Under the pieces are notes generated by a model that saw only the letters and a list, made by a program, of their open reading frames with translations, did not search any database and had not been told where the DNA came from. Both the position numbers and the translations under genes were made by a program. A stretch of DNA of 64,000 bases from Pseudomonadota bacterium (GTDB taxonomy: Bacteria > Pseudomonadota > Gammaproteobacteria > Steroidobacterales > Steroidobacteraceae): positions 104,818 to 168,817 of the forward strand of contig JANXUT010000025.1 of assembly GCA_025356075.1 (NCBI GenBank). The letters run 5' to 3'. Below are positions 15,907 through 24,842 of this stretch, one piece after another (position 1 is the first letter of the stretch; each line of letters starts with the position of its first letter).

Positions 15907-17859
15907 TCATCGATCGCGATCGTGAGCGCAAATCGCCTACCGAGCTCCGGGATCACCTGCCCGACCTGCGTCAGGCGCAGGCCGCGCGCGTCGGTGATGT
16001 TCGTCGCGTCGAACCGCACCGTCAGCGGGTGGGCCTTCAGCTTCGACTCGTAGCGAAGGCCGAGCGACAGCATTGCAAGCGGCGGCAGCCAGTATCGGTC
16101 GTCGGCTGTCGCGACGCGCTCCGACAGCCGCGTCCACTGGATGGACCCGGCCCACGGATGCAGGCGGGACGGCGCGTAGTCGACGTTGAGGTCGAGCACC
16201 AGCGGCACTGGGCCGAGCGAGGCGAATCCGGTCGCGCCCGGTTCCGGCAGCCGGCGGTCGACATGCTGGCGCAGCAAGACGCCACCGGCGACGACGGTGA
16301 GCCCGCCGTCGGTGTAGTTGAGCGACGACTCGAGGCCCCGGTGGCGGATCGTGCCGAGCGCGGTGTAGAGGTTCGCGGCATCGAGGTTGAAGTACACCTT
16401 CTCGATGTCGAATGCGCCGAATATCAGCGAGACCTTACTCGGCCGGCGCGTACCGAAGGCCACCGTCCACCTGCCGCGTACGCGGCGCGGGCGGCGGCTC
16501 GCCGCGGTTGGTCGCGATCGTGGGCGCGAGCGCCGAGTCCTCGAGCCCCTGCACGAGGCTGCCGTAGAACGTCAGCGTCGCGGTCGGTTCGAGGGTGAGG
16601 CGGAAGTTGGACAGCCACGGCGCTGCGGTTCCCGTGACGGGCGCCGAAGCCGGGTCGAGGATGGTCCGGCGGTAATTGCTCCTGAGGAAGCCGACCGCAA
16701 CGGAGCCGACGTTCTTCCAGCGTTCCTCGTACACGACCCCGGCGTCGGTCTGTCGGGTCTCGTCGAGGCTGATCGCGGAGGTCGCGAACACCGACTGCAC
16801 GGGAGGCGGTCCGTCGTCGAGGCTGATCGTGCCGTAGTCAATGAGTGCATCGCCCCCGAAATCACGGTTCACGCGCCGGCCGCGCACGGCAAGCTCGAGC
16901 TTGCGCTCGTGGACGCCGCCACCGAATCGCCGCGACAGGCGGATCTCGCCCGACGTCGAGGTTGAGGACACGGCCGGCACGACGTCGAGCACGTGATCGG
17001 CGGTCCGATCGGGCAGCACCGACAGGTACTCCTCGGTGAAGGACCGCGGGTCCTGCTCGATCGATCGGAATATCCCCGCGGTCAACGACCACTGCGCATC
17101 GAATGTCTCGCGGAGGATCGCGCCGACCGTGGTCGTGCGCCACCCCTGGCTCGCGAGGTCTTGCGTCGCGAGGCGGCGGATGTCAAAGAGCGGCGGCGGC
17201 GACGCCCCGTCGGTGTAGACGGCCGGGAGGATCGCATGCGCGCTGCCCGCGACGTACGACACGAACGGCACGATCTCGGTGTGCGCGGTCGGACGCCAGC
17301 GCAGCACCGAGGCGAGGCCCACGTTCGCGCTGTGCCGCGCGTAGTCCGCGAGGAATCCTTTGCTGATGTCGGCGCAGCCCGATACGGCGAGGTGATCGGA
17401 GAGCGGCGTCTGGCCCTCCATGAGTACGCCGACCTCCTGGTAGGGCCCGCGGCTCAGCACCGCGCTCGTGCCGGCGCTGCCGCCCGGCGTGTTGAGCTTC
17501 AGGTCCGCGATGCCGGTCGGCGAGGGGAAGCTGTACGACTGGGCCGCGATGCCGATGCGCATCGTCGTGCCGGGCGCGAGGCACTGGTTGACGTACTGGC
17601 TCGGCTGGTCGAAGTACAGGCCCTCGATCCGGAGGTTGCCCGCCTGCTGCGGGCTGAAGCCGCGTGCATCGGTCATCGAGTAAAGCCCGATCGTCTGGTT
17701 GCCCGCCGACGTGCCGAAGGCGTCCTGCGCGGACGTGACGGCGTTCTGGTCGGCACGCTGCGCGCGCGCAGGACCCGTGGCGGCGCATCCGGCGAGGATG
17801 CCGAGGCCCAGGAAGAGGCGGGCGGCAACCCCGCCGCTCGACTCCGCCGCCTCGCTCAA
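15903..17859 (-). pseudogene. TonB-dependent outer-membrane receptor split by a one-base frameshift
   Basis: Two reading frames together make one receptor of about 650 residues. The upstream part (17859 to 16435, 474 residues) has an export signal (LFLGLGILAGCAATGPARA), a plug region (NQTIGLYSMTDARGFSP, NLRIEGLYFDQ) and beta-barrel strands, and stops after TRQVDGGLRYAPAE. The downstream frame (to 15903) continues at KVSLIFGAFDIEKVYFNLD and ends in typical barrel strands. Removing the single base at 16437 restores a seamless frame. TonB receptors import iron chelates, vitamins or sugars. The start is a TTG overlapping the dehydratase stop, so it is uncertain. The shift may be a real inactivation or an assembly error. 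Confidence 0.8.
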
Positions 17860-18836
17860 GGGTCGGGGCCGATCAGGCGTGCGTAGCCGGTCGCATCGAT
17901 GTTGCTGCCGCAGACGATGAGCCCGACGCGCCGGCCGCGCAGCCGCTCGCGCAGCGGCCCGACGAGCGCGGCCATCGCGGCGGCACCGGCGGGCTCAACC
18001 GCAAGCTTTACCTCGCGGAGCATCAGCCGCATCGCCTCGCGCAGCTCCGCATCGGTCACGAGCACGATCGACTCCACGTGCCGGCGACAGAGCTCGAAGG
18101 TGATGGGTGCCGCGTAGGGAGCACCCAGGCTGTCCGCGATCGTCGCGATCCGCTCGATCGAGCGTGGCTCGCCCGCCTCGAAGCTGCGGTACATCGAGTC
18201 GGCGCCCGTCGGTTCCACGCCGAAGACGCTGCAGGCGGGCCAGATGGCCTTCACCGCCGAGGCGATGCCCGCGCAGAGCCCGCCGCCGCCGACCGGCACG
18301 ATGACCGCATCGAGCGGCTGGGTCTGCTCGCAGAACTCGAGCCCGACGGTCGCCGTGCCAAGCGCCGTCCGGCGGCCCTCGAACGGATGGATGAACGCGC
18401 GGCGCTCGTCGCGCTCGATCTCGCGCACGCGCTCGAAGCCGATGTGGGCGGTTTCGGCGAACTCAAGCTCGGCGCCGAACCGACGGCAGAGCTCGACCCG
18501 GAAGGGATTCGCGGTCTTGATCATCACGACTCGCGCCGTCGTGCCAAGCGTCTTCGCGGCGTAGGCGACGGCGACCGCGTGATTGCCGGCGCTGATGGCC
18601 GTGATGCCGCGCGCGAGTTCATCCGGCGTCAGGCTCAGCATGTTGAGGAGCGCGCCGCGCGGCTTGAACGTGCCCGTGCGCTGGAAGAGCTCGAGCTTCA
18701 TGAATACCCGGGTGTCGGCACCGAGGAGCTCGGCGTGCACCGGGCCCTGCCACTCGTGGACGGGAGTCGTGAGCACCCGGTCGCCAAGCTGCTGGCGGGC
18801 GGTGCGGATCTCGTCGTGGGTCAGCGAAGCAATCAT
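17856..18836 (-). CDS. PLP-dependent serine/threonine dehydratase
   Basis: A 326-residue fold-type II PLP enzyme. The PLP lysine sits in TGTFKPRGALLN, the Asn-containing substrate loop is SAGNHAVAVA, and the phosphate-binding Gly-rich turn is VGGGGLCAGI. These match IlvA/TdcB-like catabolic dehydratases that convert Ser or Thr to the 2-oxoacid and ammonia through a reactive enamine. There is no C-terminal ACT domain, so feedback control by Ile is not expected. Its stop overlaps the receptor start, and a second dehydratase lies 112 bases upstream on the same strand. Substrate specificity (including 3-hydroxyaspartate) is open. Confidence 0.88.
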   Translation of the reverse strand: MIASLTHDEIRTARQQLGDRVLTTPVHEWQGPVHAELLGADTRVFMKLELFQRTGTFKPRGALLNMLSLTPDELARGITAISAGNHAVAVAYAAKTLGTTARVVMIKTANPFRVELCRRFGAELEFAETAHIGFERVREIERDERRAFIHPFEGRRTALGTATVGLEFCEQTQPLDAVIVPVGGGGLCAGIASAVKAIWPACSVFGVEPTGADSMYRSFEAGEPRSIERIATIADSLGAPYAAPITFELCRRHVESIVLVTDAELREAMRLMLREVKLAVEPAGAAAMAALVGPLRERLRGRRVGLIVCGSNIDATGYARLIGPDP

Positions 18837-18948
18837 GAGGGCGACTTCCGGGTGCTCGTTCGATGGAGTGGGCCGGGCGTACGAGCGGCGGCACAGTGGC
18901 CCGGTTGCCTAGGATATCGGGTCCGGCGGCCGCGGCTCGCAGGCGCGT

Positions 18949-19902
18949 TCACGGCGTGCCGCCCGCGAGGATCACGCCGAGTTTCGCCGCGTCGATGTTG
19001 CCGCCCGAGACGACGCAGACGACCTTGCCGGATCCCGCACCGCCCGCGAGTGCGCAGGCGACCGGACACGCCCCGGCCCCCTCGGCGATGATCCGATTGC
19101 GCTCGGCGAGCAGCCGGACGGCGGCGGCGATCGCATCGAGGGGAGCGGTGAGCGCGCCGTCGATGAGGCCCTGAGCGCGTGCGAACATCTGCGGGAAGAC
19201 CGAGCGGCTGCCGATGCCATCGACCCACGAGGGGCGCTGCTCGATAGCCTGCGGCGAGCCCGCGGCGAATGCCGCCGCGAACGGGGCGGACGTCGCCGCC
19301 TCGGCGGCATAGAGGCGGCAGCCGGGCTTGAGTGCGCGGGCGCCGCTTGCGATGCCGCAGGCGAGACCGCCGCCGCCCCACGGGATCACGATCGCATCCG
19401 CGTCCGGCAGGTCCTCGAGGATCTCGAGCGCGAGCGTGCCGTTGCCGGCCATGACGTCGGGATCGTCGAAGGCGTGGATGAACGTCGCGTCGATTCCGGG
19501 GAACGCGCGTCGCTCGAAGGTCTGCCACCACTCGTCGAACGGAACCTTGATGACCCGTCCTCCCAGCCGTTCGATCGCCTCGACCTTCGTGGCGGGTGCG
19601 GTGTCCGGCGCGATGACCGTGCAGGGGATGCCGAGTTCGCGCGCCCGGAAGGCAACGCCCTGCGCCATGTTGCCGGCGGAGGCCGTCAGCACGCCGCGAG
19701 CGAGCAGCGAAGGCGCCGTCAGGGCGATCGCGTTCGTCGCGCCACGCAACTTGAACGAGCCGATCGGCTGCAGGTTCTCGAGCTTGAGGTAGATCTGCGA
19801 GCCCGACAGCCCGAGCCGCACGAGCGGGGTGCGCACGACCGTGCCCGCGATGCGCTTGGCGGCCGCGCGGATATCCTCGAGCGTCGGCAGGAGCTCACTC
19901 AT
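18949..19902 (-). CDS. PLP-dependent serine/threonine dehydratase (second copy)
   Basis: A 317-residue fold-type II PLP enzyme, paralogous to but clearly different from its neighbour. PLP lysine in GSFKLRGATNA, SAGNMAQGVA loop (Met where the neighbour has His), and WGGGGLACGI phosphate-binding turn. No regulatory ACT domain. It lies 33 bases downstream of the DUF1330 gene and 112 bases upstream of the other dehydratase. The different active-site loop implies a different hydroxy-amino-acid substrate. The pair sits close to a Rid protein, whose family hydrolyses the enamine/imine released by such dehydratases. Confidence 0.88.
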   Translation of the reverse strand: MSELLPTLEDIRAAAKRIAGTVVRTPLVRLGLSGSQIYLKLENLQPIGSFKLRGATNAIALTAPSLLARGVLTASAGNMAQGVAFRARELGIPCTVIAPDTAPATKVEAIERLGGRVIKVPFDEWWQTFERRAFPGIDATFIHAFDDPDVMAGNGTLALEILEDLPDADAIVIPWGGGGLACGIASGARALKPGCRLYAAEAATSAPFAAAFAAGSPQAIEQRPSWVDGIGSRSVFPQMFARAQGLIDGALTAPLDAIAAAVRLLAERNRIIAEGAGACPVACALAGGAGSGKVVCVVSGGNIDAAKLGVILAGGTP

Positions 19903-19935
19903 TGCGCCACGACCCTCGCGCTTGCCACCGGCGCC

Positions 19936-20223
19936 TCAGACGCCCTCGACCGCGACGAAGCTCGAGCGCGCGGCTCGCTGTCGCATCGCGACGAGGGGCT
20001 GGTACTCGGCCGACTGGTAGAACGCCTTCAGCCGCGCCATGTCGGGGAACTCGAGGATGACGAGCCGGTGCGCCGCGACCTCGCCCTCGAGCACGGCCGT
20101 CGCGCCGCCGCGCGCGAGGTAGCGCCCGCCGTGGGCAGCGATCGCCGCAGGCGCGAGCCGGCGGTACTCCTCGTACGCGACGGGGTCGGTGACTTCGACG
20201 TTGGCGATCAGGTAGGCAGCCAT
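19936..20223 (-). CDS. DUF1330 family protein
   Basis: A 95-residue dimeric alpha-beta barrel type protein. AYLIANVEVTDPVAYEEYRRL and LVILEFPDMARLKAFYQSAEYQPL are the two hallmark blocks of DUF1330. The family has no established biochemical role, though it often neighbours small-molecule catabolic genes. It is 33 bases from the second dehydratase and 68 bases from the Rid gene, on the same strand. Confidence 0.9.
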   Translation of the reverse strand: MAAYLIANVEVTDPVAYEEYRRLAPAAIAAHGGRYLARGGATAVLEGEVAAHRLVILEFPDMARLKAFYQSAEYQPLVAMRQRAARSSFVAVEGV

Positions 20224-20291
20224 CAGCGGAACTCCAGGGCAGTGGATGTGCTTCGGGCGGGCGAGGGCGCGCGGAGGGGAATCCGACGCGC

Positions 20292-20777
20292 TCAGTCCTT
20301 GAGCTCGCAGTCACCCTCGATCTCGACCGGCAGGTTGAACGGCAGCTCCGCAAGGCCCACGGCGCTGCGGCTATGGGCCCCGACCTCGGGACCGAAGACC
20401 TCGAGGATCAGGTCCGAGAACCCGTTGATGACACCCGGCAGGCGCTCAAATCCCGGCGCCGCGTTCACCATGCCGAAGACCCGTCCCCACACGGCGATCC
20501 GGTCGAGGTCGCTGAGCGTTCGCTCGAGGTTGCCGAGTATCGAAAGGCCGGTGAGGCGCGCGGCGGCGTAGCCCTGCTCCGGCGTGACCTCGCGGCCGAC
20601 CTTGCCGAAAGGCCCCGTGAACGTGCCGTCTGCCCCTTGCGGGCCGTGGCCGGCGATGAGCGCCCGACGGCCGATCACGTGCACGAACCGGAATGGCAGC
20701 ACCACGCCGGGCGGCGCGCGTAGGGGTGGCGGCAGGATGAGCCCGAGCGAACGCAGCCGGTCGGCGATTCGTGACAT
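20292..20777 (-). CDS. Rid-family (YjgF/YER057c/UK114) protein
   Basis: A 161-residue protein of the longer Rid subgroup. ALIAGHGPQG and VGREVTPEQGYAAARLTGLSIL, followed by DRIAVWGRVFGMVNAAPGF and a C-terminal VGLAELPFNLPVEIE, give the usual trimer fold, but with Ala-Glu-Leu where RidA has the catalytic Arg region (SRxxVxVxxLP), so imine deaminase activity is uncertain. The ATG at 20777 yields a normal N-terminus. It is first in the minus-strand run Rid, DUF1330, dehydratase, dehydratase, TonB receptor, and divergent from a phosphoesterase. Confidence 0.85.
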   Translation of the reverse strand: MSRIADRLRSLGLILPPPLRAPPGVVLPFRFVHVIGRRALIAGHGPQGADGTFTGPFGKVGREVTPEQGYAAARLTGLSILGNLERTLSDLDRIAVWGRVFGMVNAAPGFERLPGVINGFSDLILEVFGPEVGAHSRSAVGLAELPFNLPVEIEGDCELKD

Positions 20778-20925
20778 GCAGGTCGTCTCCGCGATTCGAG
20801 GCCGGCGGCGGCAGGCGAGAGTATGACGCCTCAAGCCCGCCGCGCGAATCCGGAGGCGAATTCCGGTCGCCGTCGCCCATGCATAATAAGGCAGGTTGAG
20901 GATTGCGGCTCGAGGGTTCGGCGAT

Positions 20926-22176
20926 ATGCGACAGCGGCGACTGGCGGGGCTGGGATTGAAGTGCGTGTCGTTCGCGCTCGTGCTCTTCGGCATGATGGCC
21001 GGTGGCGCGACGGCGGATGCGCCGGCCGGGGCGCCGCACCGCATCGGGCACGTGTTCCTGATCGTGCTCGAGAACGAGGGCTTCGAGCAGACCTTTGGTC
21101 CTGGATCCCCGGCTCCCTATCTTGCGCGGGCGCTGACCCGGCAAGGGGTCCTGCTCAGCCACTACTTCGCGACCGGCCACGACAGCCTCGACAACTACCT
21201 CGCGCTGATCAGTGGCCAGGGTGCGACGCCAGAGACACGCGACGACTGCGAGGTCTTCGCCGACTTCGTGTCGACCGGGGTCATGGCGGAGGGCCAGGCG
21301 ATCGGCCGCGGCTGCGTGTATCCGGCCTCCGTCAAGACGCTGGCCGACCAGCTGACGGCGAACGGCCAGACCTGGCGGGCCTATCTCGAGGACATGGGCA
21401 ACGACCCCGCGCGCGAGTCCTCGACGTGCGGGCACCCGCCCGTGAACTCCAAGGATCCGACCCAGGCCGCCGAGGCGCCCTCGACGGCCGCGCCGCGCGG
21501 CGACCAGTATGCCGCCCGCCACAATCCATTCGTCTACTTCCACTCGATCATCGACTCGCCAACCTGTGCGACAAGTGTGGTCGAGCTTGCGAAGCTCGGC
21601 GCGGATCTCGCGGGCGAGGCGACGACACCGAACTTCGTGTTCATCGCCCCGAACCTCTGCAATGACGGTCACGATGCGCCGTGCGTCGACGGGGAGCCGG
21701 GGGGCCTCGTGTCGGCTGATCGTTTCCTGCAGCGGTGGGTACCGGCGATCCTTGCATCGGCCGCGTACCGCAAGGACGGACTGCTCGTCATCACGTTCGA
21801 CGAGGGCGAGCCCAAGGAGGCGAAGGACCAGAGCGGCGCGCGGGAATACACCTACCCCGGCGAGCACTGCTGCAACCAGCAAGCGGGCCCGAACCTCGCG
21901 GCGTTTCCGCAATCCTCGCTGAGCGACGGCGTCAGGTACACCTATCGGGATTTCGGCGGCGAGCGCGTCGGCGCGGTGCTGCTGTCACCGTTCCTGACGC
22001 CGGGGACGGAATCAGCGACTCCTTTCAACCACTACTCGTTGCTACGCACGCTCGAGGACATCTTCGGCATCGGCGCCTATCTCGGCTACGCCGGGCAGCC
22101 AGGTCTCAACGGATTCTTTGGCTGCGATGACTGCGACATCACGGCGGGAATCGAGCTCGGCCCGGCGCCTCGGTAG
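20926..22176 (+). CDS. secreted phosphoesterase (PF04185, phospholipase C/acid phosphatase type)
   Basis: A 416-residue protein with a signal peptide (CVSFALVLFGMMAGGATA). The conserved start of the family, HVFLIVLENEGFEQTFG, provides the metal-binding Glu/Asn; HDSLDNYLALISGQ and LLVITFDEGEP supply further metal ligands, and VLLSPFLTPG precedes FNHYSLLRTLEDIFGI. Numerous Cys (CEVF, GCVYP, STCGH, CATS, CNDG, CCNQ, CDDCD) suggest several disulfides. It should hydrolyse phosphomonoesters or phosphodiesters outside the cytoplasm. The ATG at 20926 was chosen so the signal peptide is N-terminal; an in-frame TTG lies 30 bases upstream. Divergent from the Rid gene. Confidence 0.88.
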   Translation: MRQRRLAGLGLKCVSFALVLFGMMAGGATADAPAGAPHRIGHVFLIVLENEGFEQTFGPGSPAPYLARALTRQGVLLSHYFATGHDSLDNYLALISGQGATPETRDDCEVFADFVSTGVMAEGQAIGRGCVYPASVKTLADQLTANGQTWRAYLEDMGNDPARESSTCGHPPVNSKDPTQAAEAPSTAAPRGDQYAARHNPFVYFHSIIDSPTCATSVVELAKLGADLAGEATTPNFVFIAPNLCNDGHDAPCVDGEPGGLVSADRFLQRWVPAILASAAYRKDGLLVITFDEGEPKEAKDQSGAREYTYPGEHCCNQQAGPNLAAFPQSSLSDGVRYTYRDFGGERVGAVLLSPFLTPGTESATPFNHYSLLRTLEDIFGIGAYLGYAGQPGLNGFFGCDDCDITAGIELGPAPR

Positions 22177-22196
22177 CGCTCGCGGCCACCGTCCGC

Positions 22197-22973
22197 TCAG
22201 GCGTGCTGGCGGAGGAACGCGAGGAAGGGCGCCGCTACCTGCTCGGGGGCTTCCAGTAGGATCGCGTGCCGAAGGGCCGGCAGAATCGCAAGAGTCGCGT
22301 TCGGCATCGCCGCGGCGATCGCGCCATTGAGCCTCGGATTGCAGCCGCCATCGTTCTCGCCCGTCAGCACGAGCGCGGGCTGGGCGATCTCGTGCAGCCA
22401 CGACGACATCTCGGTCATCGCGTAGATGTCGAACACGCTCAGGAACACGTCCGCCCGCGTCTCGATCACCTGTTGCATGCGCCGCTCGATGACCTCCGGT
22501 CGCCGCGCCATGAATTCCGGTGTGAACCAGCGTTCCTTCAGCGTCTCGAGCACCGGCGCGATGCCACGTGCGCGCATCGCAGCGACCACGCCTTTCACCT
22601 TGGCCGCATCGTCCTCGGTCCTGAACGCGGCAGTGCTGAACAGGCCAAGCGAGCGCACGCGCGTGGGGTACTTTCGGGCGTACGCGGGACCGATCATTCC
22701 ACCGAGCGAGTGCCCGGCGAAGTGCGCCCGCTCGAGGCCGAGCTCGAGGCGCAGCCGCTCGAGGTCCTCGACGAGGTCATCGAGCGAGTAGGGTGGCGAG
22801 GGCGCGGGCGAGCGGCCGTGGCCCCTGAGGTCATAGCTGATGCAGCGGAACTCGTGCCGCAACCCGGCGATCAGGCCATCCCAGCTGCGCCGGGACGCGC
22901 CGATGCCGTGGATCAGGATGAGCGCGGGACCCTCTCCCTCGACGGAAAACGCGGAGCGGATCGGCGATGCCAC
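22197..22973 (-). CDS. alpha/beta hydrolase (enol-lactonase/esterase-like)
   Basis: A 258-residue cytoplasmic hydrolase starting at a GTG. Oxyanion-hole region LILIHGIGASRRSW, nucleophile Ser89 in FAGHSLGGM, acid in LTGENDGGCN and His in LRHAILLEAPEQV. The pattern is closest to 3-oxoadipate enol-lactonase and meta-cleavage-product hydrolases. It is last in an operon with a tautomerase (3 bases upstream), a flavin reductase and a luciferase-type monooxygenase, so it probably hydrolyses an oxidised lactone, ester or diketone intermediate. The exact substrate cannot be read from the sequence. Confidence 0.88.
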   Translation of the reverse strand: MASPIRSAFSVEGEGPALILIHGIGASRRSWDGLIAGLRHEFRCISYDLRGHGRSPAPSPPYSLDDLVEDLERLRLELGLERAHFAGHSLGGMIGPAYARKYPTRVRSLGLFSTAAFRTEDDAAKVKGVVAAMRARGIAPVLETLKERWFTPEFMARRPEVIERRMQQVIETRADVFLSVFDIYAMTEMSSWLHEIAQPALVLTGENDGGCNPRLNGAIAAAMPNATLAILPALRHAILLEAPEQVAAPFLAFLRQHA

Positions 22974-22976
22974 GTG

Positions 22977-23171
22977 CTAGCCGGGCGACTTGTCGGCCAT
23001 GAGGGTCCCTGCCGCGGCCCAGTCCTCCTTGTCGATGTCCGCAATGACGACCTGCACGTCCTCGGGTCTCGCGCCGCACGTGCGGTTGAACGCCTGGGTC
23101 AGCTCCTTCACGAGGTTGCGCTTCTGCTCACGTGTTCTGCCACTGATCATTTCCACGCGGATAATCGGCAT
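22977..23171 (-). CDS. 4-oxalocrotonate tautomerase-like protein
   Basis: A 64-residue member of the tautomerase superfamily. It starts MPIIRVEMISGRTREQK, leaving the catalytic N-terminal Pro after Met removal, and has the conserved Arg near position 12 and a basic helix. Such enzymes interconvert enol and keto forms of ring-cleavage products. It is packed 8 bases after the flavin reductase and 3 bases before the hydrolase. The length is the family norm. Confidence 0.92.
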   Translation of the reverse strand: MPIIRVEMISGRTREQKRNLVKELTQAFNRTCGARPEDVQVVIADIDKEDWAAAGTLMADKSPG

Positions 23172-23179
23172 CGGGACTC

Positions 23180-23686
23180 CTAGCGCTGCCCGGCAGCGCG
23201 CTGTAGTGAAAGGGAGGCGTAACCCCCGTCAATATAGGCGAGCGGCCGCTCGTCGTGGCGCCACACTTCGCCCACGCGGCCGATCAGCACCAGGTGCGAG
23301 CCGGTCGGGATCGCTTCCGTGAGGCCGCAGGCGAAGGCGCTCGCCGCGGCGCGGAGGATCGGCGAGAGCGCGGTGCTTGCTTCGATGGCGAGGCCCGCGA
23401 ACCGGTCGGCCACCGCGTCGTCGTGGCGGCCGGCGAATCGATCGGCCACTTCCTTCGCCGATGCGCGCAGGACGTTCACGCAGAACACGCGGTTCGCGAG
23501 TACCGTGCGCGCGATGCGCGAATCCGCCCGCAGGCAGATGAGTACCGATGGCGGATCCGCCGACACCGAGCAGAAAGCGCTCACCGTGGCGCCGTGTCGC
23601 CCGGCCGCGCCGTCGGTCGTCACGACTGACACGCTGCTCGCGACACCGCGCATCGCGCGGATGAACTCGCCGCGGGCCGGCATCAC
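23180..23686 (-). CDS. NAD(P)H:flavin reductase component (HpaC/DIM6 family)
   Basis: A 168-residue flavin reductase. FIRAMRGVASSVSVVTT, GATVSAFCSVSADPPSVLICL and FCVNVLRASAKEVADRFAG are the three family blocks, and the C-terminal LVLIGRVGEV / PLAYIDGGYASL completes the split-barrel fold. These enzymes supply free reduced FMN or FAD to a partner monooxygenase. Its start overlaps the stop of the luciferase-like oxidoreductase (4 bases), the natural partner. Together they should form a two-component flavin-dependent monooxygenase. Confidence 0.92.
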   Translation of the reverse strand: MMPARGEFIRAMRGVASSVSVVTTDGAAGRHGATVSAFCSVSADPPSVLICLRADSRIARTVLANRVFCVNVLRASAKEVADRFAGRHDDAVADRFAGLAIEASTALSPILRAAASAFACGLTEAIPTGSHLVLIGRVGEVWRHDERPLAYIDGGYASLSLQRAAGQR

Positions 23687-24741
23687 GAGCCTGTCATCCG
23701 GCTGCGGTCCTGGGCAGCGGGCTTCGCGGCGAATGCAGGCATGACCGACTCGGCGAAGCGATTCAGGCTCTCGAGCGATTCGTCCTGCGAATGGCCGATG
23801 TTGACGTTCATGATGAAGTCATCGACGCCGAGCTCTTCATAGAGCTTCAGTCGATCGAGCATCTCGCTCGCCGTGCAGACGATGATGTTGTTGCGAAAGT
23901 CCTCCATGCTCTGCTTCGGAGGCACGTAGCGGATGGCGCCGTGCGCGACGCTGCCTTCGCCCGAGAACACGTTGTGGAAGCGCCCGTAGTACTGGTAGGC
24001 AAGCTCGAGCTTGCGGCGCGCGTCGGCATCGTCCTTTGCGACGCAGCACACGCGCGACAGCGCGAGACGCAGGTGTGCCCCGGCCGCCCCGAGCGAGGCC
24101 TTGCCTCGCATGAACGCGGCAACCTGCTCCTTCATCCTGGCGACCGTCGCATCGAGCGGCGTCGTCTGGATGTGGAAGCCGCGCCGGACGGATGCCTCGA
24201 TCGCTTCCGGCACGAGCGCGGCGACCATCAGCGTCGGCGGCGCCTTCCCGGGCGGTCGTGGCATCACGGTCAGCGGCGGGAACTGGTAGTACTTGCCGTT
24301 CCACGAGACTTCTTCGCGCGTGAGAAGCGCGAGCAGCACCTCAAGCGACTCATCGAACCGTTCGCGCGACTCCTCGATGGGCTTGCCCATCCGCGCCATT
24401 TCGTACGCGAAAGCGCCGCGGCCGACGCCAACGAGCAGCCGCCCATCGCACAGGATGTCCGCCTGGATGAGTTGTCCGGCAAAGATGCGCATGTCGTGTA
24501 GCGGCAGCACGCACACGGAGGTCATCACTTCCAGCCGGCTCGTGATCGAGGCGACCTTGACCGCCATCTGCAGCGGATCCGGCACCAGCAGGATGTTGAT
24601 CAGGTGGTGCTCGGGGATCGTCACGCCGCCGTAGCCGAGACGGTCGACGAGGCGCGCCTGCGCAAGCATGTCGGCATACAGGCGGTCGCCGCCGTAGCTC
24701 GTGTCGGGGTAGTACGCGGACAGGAAGTGATTGAAGCGCAT
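23683..24741 (-). CDS. luciferase-like (LLM class) flavin-dependent monooxygenase
   Basis: A 352-residue TIM-barrel oxidoreductase of the bacterial luciferase superfamily. ARLVDRLGYGGVTIPEHHLINI, LEVMTSVCVLPLHDM and LLVGVGRGAFAYEMARMG are family signatures; the C-terminal LGVDDFIMNVNIGHS matches the last barrel strand. It uses reduced flavin and oxygen to insert oxygen into an organic substrate. It is the first gene of a four-gene operon (oxygenase, flavin reductase, tautomerase, hydrolase) divergent from a LysR regulator, which indicates an inducible degradative pathway. The substrate is not evident. Confidence 0.92.
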   Translation of the reverse strand: MRFNHFLSAYYPDTSYGGDRLYADMLAQARLVDRLGYGGVTIPEHHLINILLVPDPLQMAVKVASITSRLEVMTSVCVLPLHDMRIFAGQLIQADILCDGRLLVGVGRGAFAYEMARMGKPIEESRERFDESLEVLLALLTREEVSWNGKYYQFPPLTVMPRPPGKAPPTLMVAALVPEAIEASVRRGFHIQTTPLDATVARMKEQVAAFMRGKASLGAAGAHLRLALSRVCCVAKDDADARRKLELAYQYYGRFHNVFSGEGSVAHGAIRYVPPKQSMEDFRNNIIVCTASEMLDRLKLYEELGVDDFIMNVNIGHSQDESLESLNRFAESVMPAFAAKPAAQDRSRMTGS

Positions 24742-24813
24742 GGGGTCAGCGGGCCCTTCGAGCGGTCGGGAGCCAGGTTGCCAGATCGAGAGTAATTTTA
24801 AAAACGAATAATT

Positions 24814-24831
24814 ATCGAGTTTATGTTCGAT
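24814..24831. promoter_or_regulatory. LysR-type operator in divergent A+T-rich promoter region
   Basis: ATCGA-GTTTATGT-TCGAT is an interrupted palindrome of the T-N11-A type bound by LysR proteins; the arms extend to TATCGA/TCGATA (24813-24832). It lies 11 bases upstream of the LysR start and 72 bases upstream of the oxygenase operon, in a stretch (24793-24842) far richer in A+T than its surroundings, with TATAAT at 24831-24836 as a possible -10. Confidence 0.6.
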
Positions 24832-24842
24832 ATAATCGAATT

